A DNA stretch of 64,000 nt from Diplosphaera chodatii (Eukaryota > Chlorophyta > Trebouxiophyceae > Prasiolales > Stichococcaceae): the NCBI GenBank assembly GCA_032358165.1, contig JAALGY010000049.1, positions 62,001-126,000 on the forward strand, given 5' to 3'. The first letter of the stretch is position 1, and each line of letters starts with the position of its first letter. This document shows, one piece after another, positions 10,282 through 21,454 of the stretch. A program made the position numbers and the translations under genes. Under the pieces are notes generated by a model. It did no database searches, was not told the origin of the DNA, and saw only the letters and a list, made by a program, of their open reading frames with translations.

Positions 10282-13200
10282 TCAACAGCTGCCGGCAGCG
10301 GCAGCGGCCACTGGACTTGCAAGCGCCGCCGCAGCACCCGCTGCCTCGCCGCCGGCTGCGCAATGGCGGCAGGCCGCCAGCGCCGCCGACTCCGCTTCCA
10401 GCACCGGGATCTCCTCCGCCTGCAGGCGGGAAGCCCTGATCGGACTGGTGTCGGCAGCCGCTGCGCCCTGCCACTATGGGCGCGCAGGCCCTTGCAGTTT
10501 CTGGTAAACGAATCTTCTCCAACATCTGCTCCAACATCGCAGCCAGGCAGACCAAGGCCTGATGCACGGCAGCAGCAGCAGCAGCAACATAAGTGACGCA
10601 GACGACCGCCAGGCATGAGGCACACCAATGCTGTCATGCGCAGCGAGAGTGTCACCTGCCGGCGCAGGTATGCTGCTTCTGCCGCAACAATCGCGGCGCC
10701 TGACACATCCAGCAGCTGCTGCACCTCAGCCCGGACCTGCACCATGCACGACTGGGTGTACTGTCTGCAACATCATCATGTGGATGTGCACGGCGCTATT
10801 ACTTGGCACCAGGCCTGGCATACAACAAACCGCAAGGGCATGAACAAAAGGTCCCGATTTAGGACTCACAGAGCACTCATGCTGCTCAACTGCGACGTGG
10901 ACTGCAGGCGCAACACCTGCTCGTCAGGGATGGCGTCCCACGCGGCCGGCGGCACCAGCAGCAGCAGGAAGCACAGGCGCGCCGCCAGCAGCAGCATGCC
11001 ACTGCCCTGCGCTGGCGCCGCGCCGCTGACCACCTGCATCGAGCGAGGAGTCACCTGCTATGTTGAAGAATAGCCACACGCAGGCTGAAGCACAGCCTGG
11101 AGATCACACCTGCGCTTTGTCCACTCGAAACTGATCACGCACTGTGCGGAGCCAGCTTGCAAGCCCAGCAGGCATGCATGCATGTACACATGTGTCCAGA
11201 TGAACATGGAACAGGACCCTGCCAAACCTCTGCGTGACATTTGCTGATGTCAGGGCTGCCAATTCCAGGCAAGATACAGGGAGCAGCAGCACCTGGTTGA
11301 GCGGCAGCGCCGCCACTTCCCTGAGCAGCAGCTCCACCGCGCCGGGGCTGATGCAGGGCCCCGCAGCCGCAGCCTCATTCTCGCTGCTGCCGGCACTCCC
11401 GCCGCCGCCGCCGTCTGTCCTGGCAGCGATGAATGCCGGGACGTCCCTGATGGGCGCGCTGGCGACCACCGCCGCCAGCAGCGCCGCCCCTGTAGCGAAG
11501 TCGCGGCCGTGCTGTGCGACCAGGTGCGCCGGGCCCTCCGCAATGTAGCGCTGCACTTCCCGCCAGCCCCTGTTCCATGCAGTGCTTCGTCTCAGCACAG
11601 GCTGCTGCAGGCTGGCAGGCGCACGCTTGCCAACAGCAACCACCCTTGGCAAGTGATATTAAGCAGGCAAGTGCAGCTTGAGCAGTGGTGGAGCGTGGCA
11701 TGGTCGTCATGCGGTGTGGCATAGTGGGGCGCCGATGCTTCTGGAGCTTGACAGCTTGGCAGAGGGGCGAGCTGCGGCGCACAGCGGCCTGCTGCAGCGC
11801 TTGAGCGCTGGAGTCTTTGAGCTTGGAGCCCCCACCTGTTGCGGCGGCCCAGGGTGAGCAGCACGCTGTCCGCCAGCGGCTGCGCCCCCAGCAGCAGGTA
11901 GCCCCGCGGGGCGCCGGTGACCTGCGGTGTCCAGCCGGAACCATCGAGACTGGGCGCCGGGACGCTCCACCACGTCCCTGCACACACTGAGCAGCACGTG
12001 CCACCGCAGTGCGGCAGGCTGCCAGCCACGCACCGGGTCGGCGCGGCCGAACATGGCGGCGAACAGCTCCGGCAGCGGCACCCAGTGCGGCGGGTACTTG
12101 AAGCGCGCGGTGTCCTGCGCATCTCACCGCCCCGATTTGCCAAGGGTTTAGACCACCTACAGGGGTTCAGACCCCATAAAACCCCACACCGCAAAACTAG
12201 GCACGTAGGCACAGCCCAGGGCACCAGCGCGCCCTGGTCTTGGACTCGCAGCATGGCGCACCAGGATCAGCACCAGGTCCCGCCCGGCATGGTAGCCGCC
12301 GACGGGGCTGAAGTGGCCGTCACCTGCACCGGCGCAGGAACTGCGTCGTCAGGCAGTCTCTCACACCTCTGCAAGCATTTTGGGCCATCCTGAAGACAAT
12401 CGAGAAGGTCAGCACCCAGCGCTCCTTCGCTGTCGATTTGTGGATGTTACATCTCGGTGTGTCGTTAAGGATGAGCGGGAATTTCGCAGCTGCATGCCTC
12501 AAGGCCCACCGGTCTGCAGGAACTGCTTGCGGGAGTAGGACACGACGATGTGGCGGTCCGCCGCTGCCGTGGCTGCCCTGACATGCTCTCGAAAGGTGGC
12601 CACGTCGGCTGCCGGCGCCGCCACCGCCTCCACGGTCGCGCCATTGCAGCGCGCCAAGCATGCCGCCTACACTGTACCATACTGCGTGATGCTGTGCTTT
12701 AGCTGATGTGGCAGGTGTTGCAACCAATGTTCCCCTGCTAGCCGAGTCGTGAGGCTTCCTTGTGTTTGACGTGTGGCTGCACGCCACCAAGGTGTTAGAG
12801 GTTGGTAGGGTTTGCCAAATGTGCAGACCTGGGTCAGGGTGACGCCGTCGCGCTCCACACGCTGCAGGGGGGCGCAGCAGTCCAGCAGCGCCTCGTGGAA
12901 CCAGCGCCAGGGGCCTTTCCATGCGCGCCGCGGATCTGCGCCGGCCAGGGTTTAGGGTTCAGCGCAATGTGCTGCTCTTGTGGCCAGGGTCTGCCAACGG
13001 TGACTCCGATGGCCTGGCCTTCTTTGCTCCAGCTGGGCAGGTGCGGTATGCTGCGCCGCAGCCACTGACTGAGGCACATGCATCGTGCATTATGCCAACA
13101 ACGTCAGCAAAAGGGCATCGACATCTCGCCTATTGACAGCGCGTTCAGCACCATGGCCAGCGACGCCAGGCCGCAGAAAGCCGGCTCGTCCTGCGTCCTG

Positions 13201-13680
13201 CATTGCAGCATGCCGATCAATCACAGGCATGGTTCTGCGAAACTGCAGTACAGCCACCTGCATGCTGCTTTTCAGGCAGACGAGCAGCCGTTCGCAGTCA
13301 ACGCAGGGCATTGTATGCAGCTGCTGCTGCGCACTGCCAGCAGGACCAACACCTGAACTGCTCGATCAGGGGAAAGAAGCCCTCCATGCCGCCCGCTGCC
13401 AGCGCCTCGCCAAACAGCCGCTTGCCTGCACTTTGGCATGCGCCTGATTTGGTCTGCGGCCAAACACGCTGGTGACGATCGGTGTGTTTGTACCGATCAC
13501 GATGCCAGAAGCACGCAGCTCATCATCTTCATGTATATCACCGGTGCACATGCACGACGGCTTGCCTTCGGTGGACGAAAACGCGATGGCAGGCGGCGAG
13601 GGCAGCGTGCGCTTGTAGAAGGTCCTGGCCACCGGCGGCAGCTGTGGCGCTGGCGTGGCAGCGCCATCCTGCATCTGCAC
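10282..13680 (-). CDS. PCS: Phytochelatin synthase (glutathione gamma-glutamylcysteinyltransferase)
   Basis: Papain-like (clan CA) transpeptidase that polymerises glutathione into heavy-metal-binding phytochelatins. Twelve exons (13566-13680, 13353-13425, 13130-13197, 12829-12935, 12510-12666, 12262-12323, 12034-12114, 11836-11921, 11293-11569, 10917-11033, 10656-10736, 10282-10419) join in frame to 453 residues. The N domain starts FYKRTLPSPPAIAFSS. The catalytic triad is Cys71 (EPAFCGLAS), His177 (GHFSPVGGYH) and Asp195 (DTARFKYPPHWVP). The 106- and 18-residue spacings equal those of Arabidopsis PCS1 (Cys56, His162, Asp180). WKGPWRWF and VSYSRKQFLQTG are also present. The C domain is divergent but keeps GWREVQRYIAEGPAHLV, a LLLLVPPAAWDAI helix and EAAYLRRQ. 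Two introns have GC donors (13565 and 13129). An upstream exon may add a presequence. Confidence 0.95.
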
Positions 13681-13880
13681 ACTTTTCGAAGCCCGCTCAT
13701 TATCTGTCCAGGGTGTCTAGGCTGTGTCGCCTGGCCTTATCCAACCAGGTGTCAGGCATGCAAGGTGCGCCTGCAGAGAGCGCAACAAAGGCTGGCTGTC
13801 GACAAGCAGGCAGCTGCATGCTGCCACGGCTGTGAAAACAGGGCGAAACCCCGCACCGCTTTACGTGCCTTGGACGTCAC

Positions 13881-14156
13881 CTCAGCCGCCTGAGGCGACC
13901 CGGCAACGGCCGCAGCGGCCGCCGCATCCAGCTGCGCGACCAGCGCTGCTGCGGTCGTGAGGCTGGCGCTGGCGCAGCCGGTGCCGCTGGTCTCGCAGCA
14001 CGACTGGCTCGCCATGTACCCTGTCAGGTAGCCCCGTCGCGCTGGCCCTGACGACAGAGCGGCTGACTGAGCCGTGCACCTGGCGACGCTGAGCTGGCGG
14101 TTCGCCGAGGCGATGCACTGCAGCAGCCTGGCGGCCGCACGCATGTGCTCTTGCAA
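13881..14156 (-). other. Candidate 5' exon of phytochelatin synthase encoding a presequence
   Basis: An open frame of exactly 92 codons from a Met at 14156 ends at a good donor (GAG|gtgacg). An acceptor (gtgcag) at 13675-13680 would join it in phase 0 to the ATG codon at 13674-13672, which continues into the enzyme. The peptide begins MRAAARLLQC and is rich in Arg, Ala and Ser with almost no acidic residues over the first 40 positions, like an organelle targeting sequence. It also contains an Ala-rich helix. It may instead be chance open frame upstream of a cytosolic enzyme that starts at 13680. Confidence 0.35.
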
Positions 14157-15008
14157 CGGAATGGTCTGCTGATGTCAGACGGATGTGCTGGCTGTTTGCC
14201 TGTGCTATCTGTGCCGCTGCGTTCGAGTGGCATGCGCTGCCGCAGCATGACCTGGGTTTAAGTCAGGCAGTGCGGGGTACACCTTGTGCGCGGCAGCAGC
14301 AGTAGCAGCCTGCACTGATGTTGTCGTGCGTATGATTGGCGTTGCACACCGGTGTGGTGTCTTTGCTTGAAAATTTGGACAACTTGTAGCAAACTGTGTG
14401 CAAGGCACGTGCAGGTCATGCCTGGAAAATGGAGCCGGGAACCTATAGCAGCGCAGCTGTTACAATGGCATGGCAACGCATGCATTGCAACCGACAGAAG
14501 CTGCTCATCAACATCAACTGCGTCGAACAAAATGAGGCAGCCTGCACCAAGCAGGTACTTTCTCAGCCTGCGCGTGCAGACCAGCATCCAACCAAGCAAC
14601 TTGACCAGCATGCATGTCATCAGAATTTTGTTGCGGACAAAACCCGTTGCCGGCTGGAATCAATGTGAGGCAACCGCCGAAAACTTAAGTTGATGACCAA
14701 GCGTCGTTGTGCGCCGTGCTCACAGCACGCTGCGCAGGACGCCCGTCCCAAGAATGACCACCATGAACCACTTCATTCACCCTGCCGCATGTGCGCAACT
14801 GCTGCATCCCACGCTGCTGCCTGTGCTGACATGATGTGCCGTCGTGCCAGCCGTAGCACCCAACGTACACACAGACGCCGCTGCTGCAGCTGCCACCAAC
14901 GTCTTGCTGCTGTTCAGCAACCGATGGTCCGCCAGTGGGCTGGCTCCAGGCAGTCGAGGCTCAGCTGACCGGCCGACAGCCGCCGCCGCCGGCGCCGCCG
15001 CCGCCGCC
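14157..15008. other. Intergenic region
   Basis: About 850 bp between the phytochelatin synthase 5' side and the stop codon of the SYLF-containing gene. No recognisable exon. It should hold the PCS promoter and the 3' UTR of the minus-strand neighbour. Confidence 0.4.
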
Positions 15009-15011
15009 TCA
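14979..15011. repeat. CCG/GCC trinucleotide tract
   Basis: A run of imperfect GCC units lies immediately downstream (minus sense) of the stop codon of the SYLF gene and slightly overlaps it. It is a simple low-complexity tract, likely to be unstable. Confidence 0.7.
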
Positions 15012-18000
15012 GCAGGTGGGCACGTAGCCCCAGGAGGGGTTTTCGGCGCCGTACAGCAGCTTGCCCAGCCTGCCGCCGCGGCCCTTGCCGCTCTTGGCAC
15101 GCTGGTCCGCCGCAGGGTCGGCCGGATCTGGCGGCGCCTCCTCCTCAGCTTCGACGATGTCCTCCATCAGCTCCTGTACACTCAACACCCGGTGGCATGC
15201 TTCGGGGGAAAGCACATTGCGATCACACGTGAATAGCAGTGCAGACAGTAAATATCTGCCACTTCCACTGTGCAGATGGAGGAGGATGCCAGCGACGGGC
15301 GGTAATGCACTTGTTCCACAACTGAAAGGATGGCGCTTAGGCAGGCCTTTGAATGCAGCAGCATGCTGCTGCCGCTGGCAGCATGTCGCCATGACAGACG
15401 AATGGGCCTGCGTCACCCGCCCAAACCAGGGCACGCTGCTGGGCACGCACAGGGCCACAGCAGAGAAAGGGGACCACAGTAGAGGGTTTAGGGTTCAGCG
15501 ACTCACCGACAGGTCGGCGTGGCTCAGCGTCTCCTTGGGCGGCAGCACGACGTTGGGCTTGGAGCGGCGCAGGGCGCTGCCGGGAGACCGCCAGGACTCT
15601 AGCCGCTCGAAGTCCCACGCGTACGGGTCCCCGTCCTCAGCAGCCCTGCAGTCAGTGGGGCCTCGGGTAAGTACTGTTCCACCTGGCCTTGCCAAACACA
15701 CCTGCCCTCCAGGGCGCTGCGTGGCTGTGTGATGGTGCCGATGCCTCTGCCGGCTGCATGGCCCTTCAATTGCGGAGGGCCGGCACACTCTCGAGCGTAG
15801 TAAACACAGCAAAGAGGCGCCGAACGATCGGAGCGCTCACGCTGGCTTGTGGTCGGCCTTGGACGGGGTGTTCCCCGTGTGCTCGCGGGGCTGCGCGGAG
15901 GAGCTCGTCGGATTTGGCGGCAGCCGCCGCAGCGCCTCGTGGCCGCCTGTGGGTACCATGTTGCCCGTGAGCATGGGCGTGCACATCACGCCTTGCCAGC
16001 CTGGCGCGACAGACAGGGCGGTGATCCTTCCTGCGACGCTCCCCTCTTGAGCAAGCGCAGCATCCATCAGTGGCAGCCGGTCGACGGCGGGGCCGCTGCA
16101 AGCACGGCCACACCGGAGCACCTGGGGTGCGGGGCGTGTCCAGCTCCCCGTGGTAGCCCGCCCAGTGGAGGCCCCCAGCACCGCCGCTGCCCGCCGCCGA
16201 GCCCTCCTCCTGCCTACCGCCGCCGCCGCCAGACGTGTCCTCCATCGCTGGCGCCGTGCCATTCTGTGCGGCCCGCAGGTTGGGGCGGATGGTTGCGAGG
16301 CTCGGCCGCTGTGCCGACGAGCCGCTGGCAACGACGTTGCCGATGGGAGCCACGCCGCCGGCGCCTGCAGTCAGTGTGAGGGGTTGAGAGGCTGACTGTC
16401 GAGATGCCCATGGCTCTGATGTTATGCACGCCGCCAAACGACTTCAAGTTCTGAAAGTTGCTGGGATCAGGCTGCAGGTCATATGTGTCCATATCCATTG
16501 CAGCACAGCCACACGCGGCAATGTTGCATATGTCATCCGATACCCAGGGGGTTTGCACACCTGAGGTATGGGTGCTGGGCGGCGTAACATTTGGCGAGTC
16601 CGACTCTTCGCCTGCCAACATTGCCACCTGCCTCGCATGCTCCTGTGATTCAGTGCAGGGATTGCTGTGTAAGAGACCAGTCCTGCGGACTGGTACTACA
16701 GAGCAGCCCATAGATTGCTCAGGTGCGCTGTGCATCAGCGGCAGACACCAGCATGCCTGCCATGCAGATCCACAACACTCTCAATATCTACAGACAGTCT
16801 TGTTCCTCGGGTATACACGTCTTCACAGTTGCACGTTGACAGCACCTGGTCGGAGGGCAGCGCCAGGGCGCCGATGTCAAAGATGCTGGCATCGGGAGTG
16901 CGCCCGCCGTCAGATGAGGAAGCCAGCGAGCGGCTCTGCAGCACCACCAACAGCATTCAGGGATGTATCGCGCAGTTCCTCGCTTCGCTTCCAGGGGGAC
17001 GTGGCGTGTTCTATGCGGACAGTTCTCAGGGTGTTCGCTGACTGTAGAGCACAAGTGGCCGTAAGCAGTGGGAGGGCATGCTGCAGAGGCTTCGGGGACA
17101 GCTGCACACGCCTGCAGCAGACACTACAAAACCACAAGTGAGGTGAAGCGCCGGGTTTGGGATCAGTAATAAGCAGCCCACCGGCAGCGATGCGATGAGG
17201 GTTTTGTCCTCGAGGACCGGCTCCAGGGAGGGCGTGCGGTGGGTGCGGCTGTGGGCTGAGCTGTGGGGGCTGCCCTGCAGCGGATGGCGGTCGTCACCTG
17301 CACAGCGCGGGACTCCAATATAAATCAGCTTTCTACTCAGCGAGGCTACTAACACGCGGTGCGTTTGGCAAAGGCTGCGCAGTGCTTGGTGCAACAAGCC
17401 ATGCAGCCTGCACAGCCTGCAGAACCCAAGGTGCGCTGCTGCTGAGTGTCGCGGTGGGGTTACCGCTGCAACTGACAGTGTGACAGGACACATCACTGCA
17501 TAGTATGTGGCGCAGTTGGCTTCCATAACTGACAAGAGTTCATGGAAATGCCAGGGTCAAGGCCAGGCTCCTCCCTGAAACCATTAAAACCACTAAACCC
17601 TCACCGGCGGACGCCGTCCCGGCGCGGGGCGGTGTGACGGGCTGAGACGGTTGCTGCTGCGGCTGCGGCTGCTGCCGGGCGTCATTCAGCTTCCGCCGCG
17701 CGCTGGGCGACAGCGCCGGGTCCTGCAACCAGCCAAAGATTACTGGGTCGACGGCTGCTCCTTGCTTTGCTGCCTTTGCTACTGACACGGGCTGCTGGCC
17801 AAGCATCCAGAGCGCCATGCCGTGCCAGGGTGTTGCAGCAATGCGACTGCTGGGTTGGACTGCAGATCGCGCAGATGCTGCTTGAAATGGCATGACCGCC
17901 AGCCAGCCAGCCAGCTAGCCAGCCAGCCAGGCCAAAGACAGGAGGACAGCCTGTGGACTCCAGGGTCAAAACAGACGCGGCACCATGGCGGTGTCGTCGC

Positions 18001-21000
18001 CGGGGCCTCGCCGCGGAGACTGCCTCGCGATGCGCACCGGCGGCGGCGGCGGGGCGATGGCCGCCGCCGACAGCCCACTGGCAGGGTCCTCAATATCGTC
18101 CGTCGTGGCGGCGCCTGCATCGGCGAGAGAGGGAAGTGTGACACATTGACGAAGCATGATGCTGACAGCAGCAATGCACCTGTGTGCAGCGTCCCCGTGC
18201 AAGCACTGAGCACACGGTTCACAAGGATCGCAGGGCTGCTTCTGTCGCGCCTTGAGGACGGTGCACAGCTAGGGTGGTGCTGTATGGATTAGGAGCCTCT
18301 GGTGTGTAGGCGTGTTGGTGCACTGCACTGCTGCCGTACCTGCGGACAAGCGCTGCATGTCGGGCTGCGGGTTGCCTGCCTCAGCACCAGCTCCGTGCCC
18401 GGCCGCAGCATCTGCCGCCAGCTTCTGCAGGTCGGGCGCGCTGCTGCTGGAGGACAGCCGCCCCAGGGTGGGCCGCCCCCCGCTGCCGGACCCGTCTCCT
18501 GCTGCTGCACCCGCCTCAGCTGCAGCACAGCATTGACAGAATGGTATGGTTGACTTGAGCAGAGCATCGACACTGGTGCTGCAGTGAGACAGCAGCCACT
18601 GCAGACTTGTATCACAGCAAGGCAAGCAAGCTTGTCTGACAGGGATGCGGGCTCACCTGCGGCTGCTGCTGCAGGGCCTGGAACCAGACGCACATGCGGC
18701 GCGCTCTGGACACCCTTGAGCACCTCCACCAGATCGTCCTCCTGCAGCCGGCAGGCAGTAGGCTCCGTCACCATGCAAGCTGAGCCAAGCCAGGCCGCCA
18801 TGTGGGCCCCATTGCTTGCCATGTGCATGTCATGCAGGGGCAGTCTGAAGCCCAGGGGCCTGGGACCTTGCCGCCCACTTTCACAATCCCCACAGTCCGT
18901 CAGCCTCAATCAGAGGATACGCATCGTGCCTGTGCAACTTGAAAGGGTGGCAAGGCTGATGAGGCTGCAGCCTTGACACACGGCCGTGTGTCACAGCCTG
19001 CAGAGCTGCACCCTCATCAGCTGGCATGCTCTTCCAAGTTGCACTCAGGTGTTCGTGACAGTGCCCGACATGCCTGCAGAACTGACTTACATGCAAGCCT
19101 ATCTTCCTTCAGTCGAGTTGCTGACTCCCGCAAACAACGCATGTGCACTGCCGGAGAACATACAGTTGAATCAGGAACACAGCTATTGCATGCGCTCCGC
19201 TCTGCGCAGTCTCTGACGGTGACATACCTGCAGGGTAGCGGCCCGTGCCCTGGGCAGCCCGTGCGGCTTCGGCGTCATGTCCACAAAGCGCTCGCCCTTG
19301 GGCACCTTCCACGACTTGGCGCGCTGCGGGGGCGCCAGGGCGAACGCCGACTCGCTGGAGTGCTCTGCCGCATGCTCCGCCAGTGACACCCCGGCCGCCA
19401 GACTGTGTTGAGTATGGTACCGGCAGCTTGACGTGCTGGCACTGGCACACACATGTGCAAGACTGTGCATTGCATGCACAGTAGCTTCAGCAGGTGCCTC
19501 GTGATGGTAGGCAGCGTCCACAGGAGCAGGCATCATTGCCTGGATGAATGCATGCATTGAAAGCGGTGTTGTCCACCTGCGGCCTCTCAGCGACGCTGGC
19601 ACATCCATCTTCTGGCGTTGCTGCAAATGTGTGAACATGAGGGATGCCTCGACAATCTGGCAGCAGGCTGACACTGGCATCCCACCTGAAGGAGGCTGCG
19701 CGGCGGCGGCCGCTGCCGCTGCCGCCCGCCTGCTGCGGGAACCTAGCCGCTGTGATGCGCTCGCCCAGTCCCGCAGAGACGAGCTGCACATGCACAGCAA
19801 GGGTGGACGAGTGGCCTGGACCAGAACGAGCGATAGCAGACAGCTCGCAGAGCATTACGTGGCATGTGCAGCTCAACACTGATCAGACGTGCCACAGATC
19901 GGCATGCTGGAGCCGACGCTGCCGCCCTCACCCGCGCATCGTCCGGTGTGTCTAAACCCTGCGGCTCGATGGGTTCCCCCGCCAGCACCGCCGCCAGCTC
20001 CTCGTACAGGGGCTGGAAGCTCTGCGGCGGGCGCACGCGGCCCCCCAGGATGGCGCCTGGCTCCGCCCCCTCGCCGTACAGCTGCTCGTTCGCCTCCGCG
20101 TCGGCGCAGATGGAGCCGCCTGCAGCATTGCAGCTAGACCACTATGCTGCCAAGCTGGTTGCACATTGCAGCAACGTGCCACATCTGCATGTTTCTGCTG
20201 GTACTGGTGTTGCCCAGGGTGCGTCTGCACCACCATCTGCTGTCCAGCAGTATCCAGTCCAATAAAATATTAGAAGAGGTAGCACAGCAGCAGAGGCTTG
20301 AGGGCAGACGAACATGACATGTTGTGCGCCTGCACAGTGAAGCCCTTCCCCTGTGCATCGTCAGCATCCCTGCTGGACAGCTTGCAAGTGGCACACGGAG
20401 CCGAGCATAAAGATGTACATCTGGCCACAGAGGAACCACCTTTGGACAGGGACAGCTCCGTCATTGCTGCGGTGGTCAGGCTGCGGCAGCAGGGCAGCAC
20501 GCGCCCCCGGTGCGCCTCCCGCGCAGGCACCAGCGCCTCGGCGGTGTACGCCGCCAGCTCCGCCTCGGAGCGCAGCACAAACAGCGCCGCCACCTCGTCG
20601 TTGCCTGCAAGCGCATAGCAACAACAGGTTAACCTGCAATTTCGCAACGGACGCTGATGTCAGTTCACCCTGAGGTAGGACAACGGCATGTGTCCTGTGT
20701 GCCTTGAGCGTCACACCTTCACGGGCTGACAACAATGCGGCTGTGTAAGCCAGACACTCACACCAGCTGCACCCTGTCACCTCATCATTGCATCATGCAC
20801 AGGCTGCTGGAACTATCGCATCCGACAGCTGCTGGTCATGCCAACCTGTGGTGAAGCCGGAGGCGGAGACACGGGTGTGGAACCACGAGGGAGCGCTCCA
20901 GCAGATGGCGCCGTCGTCCGACGGCAGCCGGGCAACAATGAAGCCGCGACCCTTTGACGCCGCCCGCATGTACTTCCCGCGCTTCATAACGACAAAGCCA

Positions 21001-21005
21001 AAGCC
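15009..21005 (-). CDS. SYLF-domain region with long Ser/Pro/Ala-rich tail (3' part of the kinase-SYLF locus)
   Basis: The SYLF (Ysc84/DUF500) domain binds phosphoinositide membranes and, in some family members, actin. Exons at about 20840-21005 (GFGFVVMKRGKYM, then GFIVARLPSDDG and WSAPSW), 20460-20605 (DEVAALFVLRSEAEL) and 19935-20120 (SICADAEANEQLYGEG, ILGGRV, PLYEEL) follow the domain order: GFGF...VARLPDG.WSAPS, then V.D.V.VLR, then a DDEAN..YG...IL.G segment. Downstream, a dozen exons encode low-complexity sequence: RAKSWKVPKGERFVDMTPK (about 19240-19330), SSSSSAPDLQKLA (about 18410), DPALSPSARRKLNDARQQ (about 17690), SLEPVLEDKTLIASLP (about 17200). The last exon (15009-15190) ends GAENPSWGYVPTC-stop. 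I saw no start codon or promoter-like gap before 21005. Kinase exons lie directly upstream on the same strand, so it may be one gene. Tail exon borders are approximate. Confidence 0.65.
17898..17931. repeat. CCAG tetranucleotide microsatellite
   Basis: Eight near-perfect tandem CCAG units (one reads CTAG) in an intron of the minus-strand SYLF gene. It is a likely length-variable microsatellite. Confidence 0.9.
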
Positions 21006-21454
21006 CTACACGAAAAGCGCTCCACACGGTCAGCAGCCACCAGCGCCTGCCTGCGGCGCCACCTGGCAGCTTCAAAAGCAGTGCGCAGGGCCTCCCATCA
21101 GCAGCACGCCATGCTGGAATGCGCAGGCTGGCAGCATGTGGGTTGGGACAGCCTGGCACACAAGTCGATGCCTTGCAGCGGACAGCAGCAGCACCAGCAG
21201 CAGCACGCCCGCCGCCAGCACACTGCCGAGTAAGTGAAGCAACACTGGCAATAAGCAAGCAGCTGTGGCGCATGCCTGGTGGCCTACAGCCAGCCTGCTG
21301 TGCATGTTGCCATTCTGCAGGTCTCCCGGTGCCTATGCTCTTCAAAACACGAAATCTGCAAATGGACCAGCATGAGAGCTGGAGGGCACTGTCATGCCAG
21401 CAGATATCCCTAAAGCTCCCCCATATAAGCTGAGCACTACCCTGAGGACCGCAC

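Noticed and set aside
10259..10596. Overlapping open frames on both strands rich in Arg, Ala and Pro
   Set aside because: Shadows of the last phytochelatin synthase exon and flanking GC-rich DNA.
11836..12081. Apparent frameshift in phytochelatin synthase between RADP and TGAPRGYLLLG
   Set aside because: A normal GT-AG intron (12033-11922) restores the conserved order in phase 0, so no frameshift is needed.
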